DNA of 64,000 nt from Synechococcus sp. CC9616. Its GTDB lineage: Bacteria > Cyanobacteriota > Cyanobacteriia > PCC-6307 > Cyanobiaceae. The position numbers were made by a program, and so were the translations under genes. Under the pieces are notes generated by a model that had not been told where the DNA came from, searched no databases, and was given only the letters and a program-made list of their open reading frames with translations. Shown one piece after another: positions 9,432-19,101 of the stretch; the first letter of the stretch is position 1, and every line of letters begins with the position of its first letter. Location of the stretch: positions 2,269,466 through 2,333,465 of the forward strand of contig NZ_KI911558.1 in NCBI RefSeq assembly GCF_000515235.1, written 5' to 3'.

Positions 9432-10697
9432 ATGAAGCTGAATCCTTTCAAGCGCTTTCGGGGCGGTTCCTTGGCTGAGCAGCCGGAGGTTGAGGACGTC
9501 ACTGGATCGACCGTGTCGATCACCAAGTACGACGAGTCCGTCCTGCAGCAGAGCCGTTTCTGGATGCGAACGGTCACCTGGACTTTGATCGGCACCACGA
9601 TTTTCGGTGTGGCCTGGCTGGCCCTGGCACGCACCGAGGAAATCGTCGTGGCGACAGGAAAGCTCGAGCCGATTGGTTCAGTGAAAAAAATTCAAATGCC
9701 TGTTGGAGGCGTTGTACAGCAGATCCTTGTGAAGGATGGTCAGGAGGTTCAGGCCGGCCAGGTGCTGATCAAGCTTGATACCGAAACCAGTGAAGATCAG
9801 AAAGAGGCGTTTGAAAGTCAGATCAAATCCACGGAGCAAAGTCTGAAGCTCAAGGCTGAAGAGCTCAACCTCAAAAAAAAGGAGTTGCAAAGCTATCTCG
9901 ATATGAACCTTCAGGAGCAGTCCATGCTGCGTAACAAGTTGCAGTTGGAAATTGAGATTCTCAGTCGTTATGAGAAACTTTCCTTGGAAGGTGCGACGGC
10001 TGAGCTTCAATATTTATCCCAGAAAAATACTGTTGAAGAAACTCGTGGCCGCTTGAGGCAGTCCCAAGTCGATCGTCTTCGCCAAACTGCAATTCTCAAC
10101 CAAAGTATTCAGCAACTGGAGCAGTCAATCCAGCAACTTAATGTTCAGCTTGCTGATCTGAAGGCAAAATTAACTGAGAGTCGTGTCACGCTGCGCTACC
10201 AGGAGCTGAAGTCACCCGTTCGTGGGTTGGTGTTTGATATGCAGCCCACCTCTCCTGGTTACACGGCCCAGAGCACAGAAACCGTGATGAAGATTGTTCC
10301 TTATCGCCAGGATGGGCCAGGGGGGGAAGAGGACTATGGCGCTCTGGAGGCAAGGGTCGAGGTGCCTAGCAACAAGATCGGATTTGTCCGCACCGGTATG
10401 GAATCGGATATCAGCATTGATTCCTATCCATCCACAGATTTCGGTGTGCTCCAGGGTGAAGTGACCAAGGTCGGATCAGACGCCCTGCCGCCCGATCCTC
10501 AGGAACAGCGTCAGGAACTGGCCTTCCCCGTGACGATCACATTGGCCGATCAGCAGCTCAAGCTGAAGAGTGGAAGCAATCTCCGGCTCGGAGTCGGCAT
10601 GAGCTTGAGTGCCAACATCAAGCTGCGCAAGGTGTCCTATCTCCAGCTTCTTCTGGGTGAGTTCCAGGACAAAGCAGAGTCTTTGCAGAGGCTCTAA
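9432..10697 (+). CDS. HlyD-family membrane fusion protein
   Basis: The periplasmic adaptor of the type I secretion system, 421 residues. A short cytoplasmic tail leads to one membrane helix (about residues 46-65). Next comes the first half of the lipoyl/barrel region (GKLEPIGSVKKIQMPVGG, VKDGQEVQAGQVLIKLD). A long coiled coil rich in Lys, Glu, Gln and Leu follows (about 115-250), and the second half begins at LKSPVRGLVFDM. The order and length are typical of HlyD. It is co-transcribed with the exporter. Likely cargo are the RTX proteins encoded at 26.6, 31.2 and 42.2 kb, which is inferred from the absence of another exporter in the window. Confidence 0.92.
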   Translation: MKLNPFKRFRGGSLAEQPEVEDVTGSTVSITKYDESVLQQSRFWMRTVTWTLIGTTIFGVAWLALARTEEIVVATGKLEPIGSVKKIQMPVGGVVQQILVKDGQEVQAGQVLIKLDTETSEDQKEAFESQIKSTEQSLKLKAEELNLKKKELQSYLDMNLQEQSMLRNKLQLEIEILSRYEKLSLEGATAELQYLSQKNTVEETRGRLRQSQVDRLRQTAILNQSIQQLEQSIQQLNVQLADLKAKLTESRVTLRYQELKSPVRGLVFDMQPTSPGYTAQSTETVMKIVPYRQDGPGGEEDYGALEARVEVPSNKIGFVRTGMESDISIDSYPSTDFGVLQGEVTKVGSDALPPDPQEQRQELAFPVTITLADQQLKLKSGSNLRLGVGMSLSANIKLRKVSYLQLLLGEFQDKAESLQRL

Positions 10698-10702
10698 GTT
10701 CG

Positions 10703-11953
10703 ATGCGGATTCTGTTCATTCACCAGAATTTTCCTGGTCAGTATCTTCATATTGTCCAGAGATTGGCGCAGCATGGCAATCATCAGCTTGTTGCCCTTGG
10801 TATCAACCAGCTGGACAAAAGCAGGCCTATTTCTGATTCGCTGAACTATTTTCAATATCGGCTTGATCGAGGAAATACAAAGGGTGTCCATCCGCTTGTG
10901 ATGGAAACAGAAACCAAGATGATTCGCGCTGAAGGTTGCGCCCGTGCTGCTGAACAGTTGAAGCTGAAAGGATTTACGCCCGATGTGATTTTGGCTCATC
11001 CGGGTTGGGGAGAGCCCATGTTCTTGAAAACGATCTGGCCTGATTCGCCGTTGCTTTGTTATCAAGAATTTTTCTATAAAGAGCACGGTTTTGATTCTAA
11101 TTTTGACGCTGAGTTTCAGGAAGATCGTTCCTGGGGAGCGCAAGCAAAACTCATTATGAAAAATGCTTATTTGCATTTAACGCTTGAGCAGTCTGATTGG
11201 AATGTTTCTCCGACGCATTTCCAGGCCAGCAGTTTCCCGCCCTTTTGGCGCCAACGCATCAGCGTGATTCATGACGGAGTTGATACGGAGCGGGCCAAGC
11301 CGAATACCAGTCCCGATCCCTTAACTCTCCCGGATGGAACCGTGCTGGAGGCGGGGCAGCCGATCGTGACGTTCGTGAACCGGCGACTTGAGCCCTACCG
11401 AGGCTGTCACACGTTCATCAGAGCGATCCCTCTTCTTCAGGAACAATGCCCAGAGGCTCGCATCGTGATTGTTGGAGAGACCAAGGGGGTGAGTTACGGC
11501 GCCGCCTGTGAAGAGGGCGAATGGGGAGATCGTTTTCTGGCTGAAATTGATGGCCGCTACGACCCTTCCAAGGTGCATTTCACCGGAACTCTTCCTTATG
11601 CGAGTTTCATTCCCCTGCTGCAGCTGAGTGCTTGCCACGTCTATCTCACTTATCCGTTCGTGATGAGTTGGAGCCTGCTCGAAGCGATGGCCTGCGGTTG
11701 CGCTGTTGTGGGCTCCGATACGGCTCCTGTGCGGGAGGCAATTCGCCATGGGGAAAACGGTTTATTGGTTGATTTCTTTTCGTCTGGCGATCTGGCGACG
11801 GCTGTGGCTGAGCTGCTGAGAGATCGGGAGCGTGCTCGTGTCTTTGGCGAAGCTGCGCGCGAGACGGTTCAACGGACTTATGAGCTCAATGCCTGTGTGT
11901 CCCGACATCTGGCTCTGATCAATTTGGTGGCCAGCGGTTCAATCGGAGCCTGA
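10703..11953 (+). CDS. Glycosyltransferase family 4 protein
   Basis: A 416-residue GT-B fold transferase that moves a sugar from a nucleotide donor to a glycan. The N-terminal part begins MRILFIHQNFPGQY. The C-terminal Rossmann domain carries IVIVGETKGVSYG, TGTLPYASFIPLLQLSACHVYLTYPF, the donor-binding E in SWSLLEAMACG and VVGSDTAPVREAI. It starts 5 bases after hlyD, so it may belong to that transcript. Functionally it fits the downstream nucleotide-sugar genes. The first 500 bases are more A+T rich than the neighbours, as is common in surface-glycan genes. Donor and acceptor are unknown. Confidence 0.87.
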   Translation: MRILFIHQNFPGQYLHIVQRLAQHGNHQLVALGINQLDKSRPISDSLNYFQYRLDRGNTKGVHPLVMETETKMIRAEGCARAAEQLKLKGFTPDVILAHPGWGEPMFLKTIWPDSPLLCYQEFFYKEHGFDSNFDAEFQEDRSWGAQAKLIMKNAYLHLTLEQSDWNVSPTHFQASSFPPFWRQRISVIHDGVDTERAKPNTSPDPLTLPDGTVLEAGQPIVTFVNRRLEPYRGCHTFIRAIPLLQEQCPEARIVIVGETKGVSYGAACEEGEWGDRFLAEIDGRYDPSKVHFTGTLPYASFIPLLQLSACHVYLTYPFVMSWSLLEAMACGCAVVGSDTAPVREAIRHGENGLLVDFFSSGDLATAVAELLRDRERARVFGEAARETVQRTYELNACVSRHLALINLVASGSIGA

Positions 11954-11989
11954 AGCGGCAAACTGGAGCGCTGATTGCGATCGTTCGTC

Positions 11990-13282
11990 TTGACGCAACT
12001 GAAGAGCCTCCGGGGCATGGTGGATCTTCTGCCGGACGCTTTGCAGCGCTGGCAAGCGGTTGAGGCTGCGGCACGCGAACACTTTCGTCGGTCCGGCTTC
12101 GGCGAAATCAGGACGCCATTGCTGGAAAACACAGACTTGTTCTGCCGTGGCATCGGAGAGGCCACCGATGTTGTGGGCAAGGAGATGTATACGTTTCAGG
12201 ATCGTGGCGAGCGTTCTTGCACCCTGCGACCGGAGGGCACGGCTTCCGTGGTTCGGGCTGCTTTGGAGCATGGACTGTTGAGTCAGGGCCCACAGCGGCT
12301 GTGGTATTGCGGCTCCATGTTCCGCTATGAGCGACCCCAGGCTGGACGTCAACGCCAGTTTCATCAGATCGGCGTTGAGTGGTTGGGGGCTTCCAGCCCT
12401 CGCAGTGATGTCGAGGTGATCGCCTTGGCCTGGGATTTGCTTGATCGGCTTGGAGTTGGTGGCCTCGAGCTCGAGCTCAACAGCCTTGGTTCGATCGAGG
12501 ATCGTCAGGCCTATCGGTCTGCGCTGGTGGGTTGGTTTCAGGAACGGCGCGATGCGTTGGACGACGATTCCAGGTCGCGTCTGGAGAGCAATCCACTGAG
12601 GATTCTGGATTCCAAGAATCCTGACACCCAGGATTTGCTGGAGTCGGCTCCCCGCCTGATTGACGCTCTTGGCTCTGACAGTCGGGAGAGATTCGACAGT
12701 GTGCAGCATGGTCTTCATGACCTTGGCATTCCCTTTCGCTTGAACCCTCGCCTGGTGCGGGGCTTGGATTACTACGGGCACACCGCCTTCGAGATCACCA
12801 GTGACCAGCTCGGCGCGCAAGCCACTGTCTGTGGTGGTGGTCGTTACAACGGTCTGGTAGAGCAGCTGGGTGGTCCTTCAACCCCAGCCATCGGCTGGGC
12901 GCTGGGACTGGAACGGTTGATGCTGGTGTTGGAGTCTGCCGCCTCTAAGGATTCATCCGGACCTGCTGCGCGACTAACGGAAGTCCCAGTCCCCACGGCT
13001 TATTTGGTGAATCGTGGAGACTCTGCTGAGCGGGCTGCGTTGGTGTTAGCCAGACAGCTCAGACGTGCAGGACTTTCCGTGCAGCTTGATGACAGTGGAG
13101 CCAGCTTTTCTAAGCAGTTCAAGAGAGCTGACCGCTGCGGTGCAAAACAGGCTTTGGTTATAGGTGATGATGAGATAAAGAACGGGATTGTCCGCATCAA
13201 AGTCTTGCAACAACAGGCAAGCGAAAGCACCTTTTCACTCGGGGATATCAACCTAATTGTGGATCATCTTAAGGCAAGCTGA
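11990..13282 (+). CDS. hisS: Histidyl-tRNA synthetase
   Basis: Class II aminoacyl-tRNA synthetase that charges tRNA-His. Motif 1 region: [10 protein letters not shown] and [10 protein letters not shown]. Motif 2: [19 protein letters not shown]. Histidine-binding signature: [15 protein letters not shown]. Motif 3: [13 protein letters not shown] then GWALGLERL. The C-terminal anticodon-binding domain covers about residues 330-430. I prefer TTG at 11990 ([10 protein letters not shown]); an in-frame TTG at 11975 would add five residues. A housekeeping gene placed inside a glycan block. Confidence 0.93.
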   Translation: MTQLKSLRGMVDLLPDALQRWQAVEAAAREHFRRSGFGEIRTPLLENTDLFCRGIGEATDVVGKEMYTFQDRGERSCTLRPEGTASVVRAALEHGLLSQGPQRLWYCGSMFRYERPQAGRQRQFHQIGVEWLGASSPRSDVEVIALAWDLLDRLGVGGLELELNSLGSIEDRQAYRSALVGWFQERRDALDDDSRSRLESNPLRILDSKNPDTQDLLESAPRLIDALGSDSRERFDSVQHGLHDLGIPFRLNPRLVRGLDYYGHTAFEITSDQLGAQATVCGGGRYNGLVEQLGGPSTPAIGWALGLERLMLVLESAASKDSSGPAARLTEVPVPTAYLVNRGDSAERAALVLARQLRRAGLSVQLDDSGASFSKQFKRADRCGAKQALVIGDDEIKNGIVRIKVLQQQASESTFSLGDINLIVDHLKAS

Positions 13283-13283
13283 A

Positions 13284-14234
13284 ATGAATATTCATCTGGT
13301 TACTGGCGGCGCTGGCTTTCTCGGCTCACACCTGATTGATTGGTTAATGGAGGCTGGGGAAGAGGTGATATGTCTGGATAATTATTTCACGGGTCGTAAG
13401 TGCAACATTGAACGCTGGATTTCACATCCGCGCTTTGAATTGATACGTCACGATGTTACTGAGCCGATTAAATTAGAGGTCGATAGGATTTGGCATCTTG
13501 CTTGCCCTGCATCGCCGATTCATTACCAAACCAACCCAGTGAAGACCGCCAAAACGAGTTTTCTTGGGACTTACAACATGCTTGGTCTGGCAAGGCGTGT
13601 GGGAGCGCGTTTGCTCTTAGCTAGTACCAGTGAGGTGTATGGGGACCCTGAAATTCATCCCCAGCCAGAGTCTTATCGTGGTTGTGTAAATCCCATAGGG
13701 GTTAGAAGCTGCTATGACGAAGGGAAGCGAATCGCTGAAACACTTTGCTTTGACTACAAAAGAATGAATGGTCTTGATATACGAATAGCGCGAATTTTCA
13801 ACACTTATGGGCCTAGGATGTTGATTGATGATGGTCGGGTTGTCAGTAATTTCATCGTTCAGGCTCTCCGCGGAGAGCCGCTTACGTTGTATGGCGATGG
13901 AGGCCAGACTCGTTCCTTCTGCTATGTCAGTGATTTGGTGGAGGGTTTAATCAAATTAATGAACGGTGAGCAATCGGGTCCTGTGAATCTCGGTAACCCC
14001 GATGAATTCACAATTCGGAGGCTGGCTGAGCTCGTGAGGTCCAGGATTGATCCCAGTTTGGAATTGATCTACAAACCTTTGCCTGAGGATGATCCACGTC
14101 AGCGATGTCCACGGATAGATACAGCGCAGCAAGCGCTGGGATGGCAGCCGACTGTGTCACTGGAGCAAGGATTGGGAGCGACGATCGACTCCTTTCGTAG
14201 TGTCCTCAATCTGGAGATGAGGTCAGGAGCGTGA
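13284..14234 (+). CDS. UDP-glucuronate decarboxylase (UDP-xylose synthase)
   Basis: A short-chain dehydrogenase that converts UDP-glucuronate to UDP-xylose. Evidence: N-terminal [28 protein letters not shown] (typical of UXS), [22 protein letters not shown], the catalytic Y-D-E-G-K in [11 protein letters not shown], and [10 protein letters not shown]. The 316-residue length is normal. The start is ATG at 13284, immediately after the hisS stop; the frame is open upstream to TTG at 13257. It overlaps the next gene by GTGA. With the two following genes it forms a branched UDP-glucuronate pathway. Confidence 0.9.
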   Translation: MNIHLVTGGAGFLGSHLIDWLMEAGEEVICLDNYFTGRKCNIERWISHPRFELIRHDVTEPIKLEVDRIWHLACPASPIHYQTNPVKTAKTSFLGTYNMLGLARRVGARLLLASTSEVYGDPEIHPQPESYRGCVNPIGVRSCYDEGKRIAETLCFDYKRMNGLDIRIARIFNTYGPRMLIDDGRVVSNFIVQALRGEPLTLYGDGGQTRSFCYVSDLVEGLIKLMNGEQSGPVNLGNPDEFTIRRLAELVRSRIDPSLELIYKPLPEDDPRQRCPRIDTAQQALGWQPTVSLEQGLGATIDSFRSVLNLEMRSGA

Positions 14235-15634
14235 GGGTCCAACGGATCTGCTGCATCGGTGCCGGATATGTCGGGGGGCCGACCATGGCGGTGATTGCCG
14301 ATCGTTGCCCCGATGTCCAGGTGACTGTGGTGGACATCAACCAAACTCGCATCGATGCCTGGAATAACGCTGACCTTGCTCAGCTGCCCGTCTACGAACC
14401 CGGATTGGATGCAGTTGTCGGGCGTGCTCGCGGTCGAAATCTGACGTTTTCAACGGCTGTGTCTGAGGCGATTGCCTCAGCCGACATGGTGTTTATCTCG
14501 GTCAATACCCCAACCAAGACCAAGGGATTGGGTGCTGGTCAGGCGAGTGATCTCCGCTGGGTTGAGGCATGTGCTCGAGAAGTCGCCCTTGCTGCAACTG
14601 GCCACACCATTGTCGTGGAGAAGAGCACATTGCCTGTCCGAACGGCTGAGGCGATAAAAACGATTTTGGAGGCAGCCCACGATGGCAGTGAGATGCGATC
14701 GTTTTCGGTGCTGTCTAACCCTGAATTTTTGGCAGAAGGAACAGCGATTCGGGATCTTGAGACGCCAGACCGTGTGTTGATTGGCGGTGAGGATCAATCG
14801 TCCATTGATGCTTTGGCGGAGGTGTACAGCCATTGGGTTCCTGCCAACCAAATCCTCCGTACCAATTTATGGAGCAGTGAGCTCTCGAAACTCACTGCTA
14901 ATGCCTTCTTGGCTCAAAGGATTAGCTCCATCAACTCTGTGGCGGCTCTATGTGAAGCCACTGGTGCCGATGTTCGGGAGGTTGCCCGCGCGATAGGTAC
15001 CGATAGCCGCATAGGGCCAAAATTTCTTCAATCAGGACCAGGTTTCGGAGGTAGTTGCTTTCAAAAAGACATCCTGAATTTGGTGTATCTCTGCCGATAT
15101 TTTGGATTGCCAGAAGTCGCTGATTACTGGGAAAGTGTTGTGACGCTGAATACCTGGCAGCAACATCGGATTTCACGTCTTGTGGTGCAAAAGTTGTTTG
15201 GCACTGTTACCGGCAAGAGACTGGCGATATTGGGGTTTGCCTTCAAGGCTGATACCAACGACACGCGCGAGGCTCCCGCCATTCGTATTGCTGGTGATCT
15301 TCTGGAGGAGGGGGCTCAATTGGCGATTCATGATCCCAAGGTCATGGTCAGTCAGATCGCTCGTGACTTGAAATTGGAGTCATCAGGAACCAGCGAAGGG
15401 CTCAGTGGAATTGGCAGTTGGGGGCAAGCCACATCGGTTGAGGAGGCAGTCAACGGAGCTGACGCAGTTTTAATCCTGACGGAGTGGCGCGACTATCAGT
15501 CGCTCAACTGGAAGTCCCTTGCTGCTCGGATGCGAAGACCAGCTTGGGTCTTTGATGCTCGTGCGGTTGCCAATCCCATCCAGGTGAAGGAGGCAGGTCT
15601 CATGCTTTGGCGTGTGGGTGACGGCGCTCAGTGA
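14231..15634 (+). CDS. UDP-glucose 6-dehydrogenase
   Basis: Oxidises UDP-glucose to UDP-glucuronate with two NAD. The N-terminal Rossmann motif is [33 protein letters not shown] and [12 protein letters not shown] follow. The catalytic cysteine is in [12 protein letters not shown], and the C-terminal domain begins [18 protein letters not shown]. Length 467. The GTG start overlaps the decarboxylase stop (14231-14234), and its own stop overlaps the epimerase start (GTGA at 15631), so the three genes are translationally coupled. It produces the shared precursor for both neighbours. Confidence 0.92.
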   Translation: MRVQRICCIGAGYVGGPTMAVIADRCPDVQVTVVDINQTRIDAWNNADLAQLPVYEPGLDAVVGRARGRNLTFSTAVSEAIASADMVFISVNTPTKTKGLGAGQASDLRWVEACAREVALAATGHTIVVEKSTLPVRTAEAIKTILEAAHDGSEMRSFSVLSNPEFLAEGTAIRDLETPDRVLIGGEDQSSIDALAEVYSHWVPANQILRTNLWSSELSKLTANAFLAQRISSINSVAALCEATGADVREVARAIGTDSRIGPKFLQSGPGFGGSCFQKDILNLVYLCRYFGLPEVADYWESVVTLNTWQQHRISRLVVQKLFGTVTGKRLAILGFAFKADTNDTREAPAIRIAGDLLEEGAQLAIHDPKVMVSQIARDLKLESSGTSEGLSGIGSWGQATSVEEAVNGADAVLILTEWRDYQSLNWKSLAARMRRPAWVFDARAVANPIQVKEAGLMLWRVGDGAQ

Positions 15635-16653
15635 GCCGCACGGTTGTCGTTACCGGAGCTGCTGGCTTCATCGGAGCTGTTTTAACGCAACGTCTTCTCC
15701 AGCGGGGCGATCGCGTTGTTGGTCTTGACAATCTCAACAGCTATTACGACCCCTCTCTGAAACAGGCGCGCCTGGCCCAGATCACGGCCATGGCTCCTGA
15801 AGGCCAATGGCGCTTTGAGCGTGTGGCCCTCGAGGAGGGAGAGGCCTTGATGGCCCTGTTTGCCGAGGAGTCACCTCAGGTGGTGGTGAATCTGGCGGCC
15901 CAGGCGGGGGTTCGTTACTCGCTCGACAACCCCGCCGCTTACATCCAGAGCAATCTGGTGGGCTTCGGTCACATCCTTGAGGGCTGTCGCCACCATGGCG
16001 TGCAGCATCTTGTGTATGCCTCCAGCAGTTCGGTGTACGGGGGGAATCGCAACCTCCCGTTTCACGAGCGACAGCCTGTGAATCATCCCGTGAGCCTTTA
16101 TGCCGCCAGCAAAAAGGCCAACGAATTGATGGCACACACCTACAGCCACCTCTATGGATTGCCCGCCACCGGGCTGCGCTTCTTCACGGTGTATGGCCCT
16201 TGGGGCCGCCCGGACATGGCCCCGATGTTGTTTGCTCGCGCCATTCTCGCCAGCGAGCCCATCAAGGTGTTCAATCACGGCCGGATGCAGCGGGACTTCA
16301 CGTACATCGATGACATCGTCGAAGGGGTGCTGCGCTGTTGCGACAAACCTGCAACAGCTGATCCCCTGTTTGACCCACTGCAGCCTGATCCTGCGACGGC
16401 AGCTGCTCCGCATCGGGTGTTCAACATCGGCAACAGCCAACCCACTCCCCTGCTGCGCTTCATTCAGGTGATGGAACAGGCGCTCGGGCAAGAGGCAATC
16501 AAGAACTTTCAGCCCATGCAGCCAGGAGATGTGGTGGCGACGGCAGCCGATACCCAGGCACTGGAGAACTGGGTGGGATTTCGACCTTCAACATCGATTG
16601 AACTTGGCGTTGAGCGTTTTGCTCAGTGGTATCGAAGCTTTTACGCAGTTTGA
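15631..16653 (+). CDS. UDP-glucuronate 4-epimerase-like NAD-dependent epimerase
   Basis: A 340-residue extended SDR, closest in its motifs to UDP-glucuronate 4-epimerases, which make UDP-galacturonate. It has VTGAAGFIGAVL, DNLNSYYDPSLKQARL, AAQAGVRYSLDNP, SSSSVYGGN, catalytic Y-A-A-S-K, and FFTVYGPWGRPDMA, a strong hallmark of this group. It uses the product of the preceding dehydrogenase. A wider range of substrates is possible. A terminator belonging to the opposite-strand psb operon lies 55 bases downstream. Confidence 0.87.
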   Translation: MSRTVVVTGAAGFIGAVLTQRLLQRGDRVVGLDNLNSYYDPSLKQARLAQITAMAPEGQWRFERVALEEGEALMALFAEESPQVVVNLAAQAGVRYSLDNPAAYIQSNLVGFGHILEGCRHHGVQHLVYASSSSVYGGNRNLPFHERQPVNHPVSLYAASKKANELMAHTYSHLYGLPATGLRFFTVYGPWGRPDMAPMLFARAILASEPIKVFNHGRMQRDFTYIDDIVEGVLRCCDKPATADPLFDPLQPDPATAAAPHRVFNIGNSQPTPLLRFIQVMEQALGQEAIKNFQPMQPGDVVATAADTQALENWVGFRPSTSIELGVERFAQWYRSFYAV

Positions 16654-16707
16654 TCAATGCATCCCGCGATGGCTGACCAAGATTGTTCGTTCTTCCGTTG
16701 ATGCCAT

Positions 16708-16733
16708 AAAAAAATCGGCCCTATGACCGATTT
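16708..16733 (-). terminator. Rho-independent terminator of psbEFLJ
   Basis: Read on the minus strand, AAATCGG and CCGATTT flank an 8-base loop and are followed by a run of Ts (As at 16708-16714 on the plus strand). It lies about 60 bases downstream of psbJ and fits the end of the psbEFLJ transcript. Confidence 0.7.
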
Positions 16734-16794
16734 GATGATGGATTCAAGGAATGCTGATCCGCTGATGAATCAATCAAAAAGCACTGGATGTCGA

Positions 16795-16995
16795 TCAAGC
16801 CGAACCAACGCCTGTGTAGGAGCCATAGAAGAAAAGACCCACCACGAACAGAACAGCCATTCCACCTGCCGTGGCAACCAGCCAGAGAGGTAAAACGCCT
16901 TCAGTCCAGCGGGAACGCCACGGAACGGCCGGGCGACCATCAGGAAGACGATCAGGAATTCGACCGTCGGGGAAGGGAGACTTCTTTCCGCTCAT
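16795..16995 (-). CDS. psbJ: Photosystem II reaction center protein J
   Basis: A small thylakoid membrane subunit of photosystem II, 66 residues. A hydrophilic N-terminal stretch is followed by [20 protein letters not shown] and one membrane helix ([28 protein letters not shown]), ending in the conserved [10 protein letters not shown]. PsbJ influences electron flow around QA/QB and assembly. It is the last gene of psbE-psbF-psbL-psbJ, 12 bases after psbL. The terminator at 16708-16733 follows. Confidence 0.93.
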   Translation of the reverse strand: MSGKKSPFPDGRIPDRLPDGRPAVPWRSRWTEGVLPLWLVATAGGMAVLFVVGLFFYGSYTGVGSA

Positions 16996-17007
16996 GGGAC
17001 TCAGACC

Positions 17008-17127
17008 TCAGTTGAAGAAGTAGCTGGAGAACAGCACACCGGTGGTGAACACAAACAGCAGGCCCAGAAACAGGCTGGTGCGATTGAGTTCAACCGGAAG
17101 ATTGTTCGGATTGGGATTGCGTTCCAT
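17008..17127 (-). CDS. psbL: Photosystem II reaction center protein L
   Basis: A 39-residue single-helix subunit of photosystem II: polar [18 protein letters not shown], then the helix [15 protein letters not shown], ending SSYFFN. Sequence and length match PsbL of other cyanobacteria. It lies 11 bases after psbF and before psbJ. Confidence 0.95.
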   Translation of the reverse strand: MERNPNPNNLPVELNRTSLFLGLLFVFTTGVLFSSYFFN

Positions 17128-17138
17128 TTCGGTGTGAC

Positions 17139-17276
17139 TCAGCGGCGGATGAATTGCATCGCGGCGAGGGCGCCGAGGAAGAACACCGTTGGCACACCCA
17201 GGGTGTGAACGGCAAGCCAACGCACCGTGAAGATCGGATAGTTGCGTGGCGTGGTGGACATTGGAGCCTGTGTCAT
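17139..17276 (-). CDS. psbF: Cytochrome b559 beta subunit
   Basis: A 45-residue thylakoid protein. The sequence reads [20 protein letters not shown] then [20 protein letters not shown] and ends QFIRR. The His in the AVHTLG motif is the axial haem ligand that pairs with the His of PsbE. Located 3 bases after psbE and 11 bases before psbL, the usual order. Confidence 0.96.
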   Translation of the reverse strand: MTQAPMSTTPRNYPIFTVRWLAVHTLGVPTVFFLGALAAMQFIRR

Positions 17277-17279
17277 GGC

Positions 17280-17528
17280 TTATTTCAAGCGAACGTCAAG
17301 TTGGTCTTTGCCCTCAAATCGCTGGCTCACAACAGGAGCTCTGCTTTCAGTTGCCTGAAAGTAAGCATCCGGACGGGGGGTCCCAAATGCGTCATAGGCA
17401 AGGCCTGTGGACACGAATAGGAATCCAGCCAGAAAGATCGACGGAAGAGTCACGGCATGGATCACCCAGTAGCGGATGCTCGTAATGATTTCGAAGAACG
17501 GCCGTTCTCCGGTAGAGCCTGCAGCCAT
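17280..17528 (-). CDS. psbE: Cytochrome b559 alpha subunit
   Basis: An 82-residue photosystem II subunit with one membrane helix. It carries [20 protein letters not shown] (the His is the haem ligand), [17 protein letters not shown], and a lumenal tail ending in [10 protein letters not shown]. First gene of the psbEFLJ operon, 71 bases downstream of ycf48 on the same strand. A TAGGAT hexamer on the minus strand (17553-17558) could be a -10 element, but no convincing -35 is seen. It could also be read through from ycf48. Confidence 0.96.
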   Translation of the reverse strand: MAAGSTGERPFFEIITSIRYWVIHAVTLPSIFLAGFLFVSTGLAYDAFGTPRPDAYFQATESRAPVVSQRFEGKDQLDVRLK

Positions 17529-17599
17529 GGTCTCGGGCGTATCAGCCAGGAGATCCTAAAGGGCAGTCCAGGGTGGTCGTCGGTGCTGGTCCTCTCCAG

Positions 17600-18601
17600 T
17601 TACACAGCGTTGCCGACCCAGCGCAGAAGATTGCCCCGTTCACCAAGCACAAAGGCGTGTTCTTCATCCAACACGATGCGGGTGAAATTGCTCGGTTGAC
17701 TGTCTCCGACTGGATCGATCTCCCAGTTATCGCCATTGTCATGACTCACCAGCAGGGTGCCGTTTCCTCCTCCGGCCCAGATGTCCCCGTTCTCATCCCA
17801 GGCCATATCCAAGTAGCCGTAGCCATTGGTGATGGGAATGATGGGCTTGCTCCAGCTCTCAAGATCGCCGGGATCATCGTTTAAACGAATTTGAGCGCCG
17901 CGGGCCACCATCCAGAGGTTCCCGTCGGACTGGTAGCCGATGCTCTGCAATCTCTGGCTGCTGACGCGTTGATGCACTTGCCACACCGCATCACCGGGCT
18001 CCCAGGTGGCATAGAAGTTGCCAAGGCCGCTCACACTGACGTAGCTGCCGTCGTCGCTGCGGCGAAGATCGCGAACGGCACCTGCCGCATCAGTCACTCT
18101 GGCTTCCCAGCTTCCACCGCCGTCGTGGGTCTCGTAAACGGCTCCGACGTTGGTGGCCAGTTCTGCGGAATTAGAGGTCAAGGCCGTAATGAGATACGGC
18201 TCACCTGGCAGTTTCGTGTCGAGAAACAGACGGGTCCAGTTCTGACCGGCATCGGTGCTGTGCATCAGCAGTCCGGGTTGGCCGGCGATCCAACCTTCCT
18301 GTCCATTGAAATCGATACTGATCAATCGGAAGTTTTCTTCGTCTGGTAGGTCGAGGCTTCGTTCGCTCCAGCTCTGGCCTCCGTCATCGGTTTCCTGGAT
18401 CATTCGATTGCTACCCACCAGAAAGCCATGGTTGGCATCGGTGAAGGCCACGTCCAGGGGATTGGCTTCCGTGTCCAGGTTCTGCGCTTCCCAGGGACTG
18501 ATGGCAGCGATCGGGAGTCGTGTGGTGACGCAGCCGCTGAGGCTGACGCCGAGAGCCATCACAAGCGCCAGGTTGAGGATGGAGGTCAGCAGTCGGTTCA
18601 T
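17600..18601 (-). CDS. ycf48: Photosystem II assembly factor Ycf48/HCF136
   Basis: A 333-residue lumenal or periplasmic lipoprotein that assists early photosystem II (D1) assembly. The signal peptide (about residues 5-22) ends in lipobox LSGC. The remainder is a beta-propeller of repeated BNR/Asp-box-like turns ([44 protein letters not shown]). Length and neighbours (rubredoxin upstream, psbE downstream) match the conserved cyanobacterial cluster. Confidence 0.95.
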   Translation of the reverse strand: MNRLLTSILNLALVMALGVSLSGCVTTRLPIAAISPWEAQNLDTEANPLDVAFTDANHGFLVGSNRMIQETDDGGQSWSERSLDLPDEENFRLISIDFNGQEGWIAGQPGLLMHSTDAGQNWTRLFLDTKLPGEPYLITALTSNSAELATNVGAVYETHDGGGSWEARVTDAAGAVRDLRRSDDGSYVSVSGLGNFYATWEPGDAVWQVHQRVSSQRLQSIGYQSDGNLWMVARGAQIRLNDDPGDLESWSKPIIPITNGYGYLDMAWDENGDIWAGGGNGTLLVSHDNGDNWEIDPVGDSQPSNFTRIVLDEEHAFVLGERGNLLRWVGNAV

Positions 18602-18612
18602 GGCTGGGCTGG

Positions 18613-19020
18613 TTAGCGGAGGGAGTAAAGCGAAAGGAAGAAAGCGAAGGCCAGAGCCAGACCTCCGAAAATAAGGACGTTTTTCTGACCAGGGGTCAGG
18701 CGATTCACACCCAGGCCGTAGTCAAGATTCTCGTCGAAGCCGCTAGCTTTGCTGCGGGGACCGATGTCACGGAAGGCCGCCACCCTGCTCCGACAGACCG
18801 GACAGCGGAAGCTCATCGGATCAAGATCCTCAAAAGCCGTGCCGGCAACAATCCCCACTTTCTTGACGCCCTCGTCGGGGTCGTAGACGTAACCGCAGCT
18901 GCGGCATTCAAAGCGGTGGGTGCGGGGGTCGCTCTCGGTTTCCGCTGCGGCAGTCAGCTCCGATGCGATCTCCGGCGAAGCGCTCGTGTCCTCAACGGAC
19001 TGAATCTCGTCGCTCACCAC
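18613..19020 (-). CDS. rub: Membrane-anchored rubredoxin (RubA type)
   Basis: A 135-residue protein with a rubredoxin domain in the middle. The iron ligands are the four Cys in CRSCGY and CPVCRS (about residues 58-100), separated by VYDPDEGVKKVGIVAGTAF. A C-terminal membrane helix is present (VLIFGGLALAFAFFLSLYSL). The N-terminal 50 residues are acidic. In cyanobacteria and plastids RubA works in photosystem assembly. The start is GTG at 19020 (the next codon is also GTG). Clusters with ycf48 and psbEFLJ, divergent from ndhC. Confidence 0.92.
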   Translation of the reverse strand: MVSDEIQSVEDTSASPEIASELTAAAETESDPRTHRFECRSCGYVYDPDEGVKKVGIVAGTAFEDLDPMSFRCPVCRSRVAAFRDIGPRSKASGFDENLDYGLGVNRLTPGQKNVLIFGGLALAFAFFLSLYSLR

Positions 19021-19101
19021 GTTGATGTCATGCCGGAAGACTCTATCGACGTCATCTTCCGTCAGTGAGTGCCAGACTGCTCCTTGACTATGGGGACGCC
19101 C

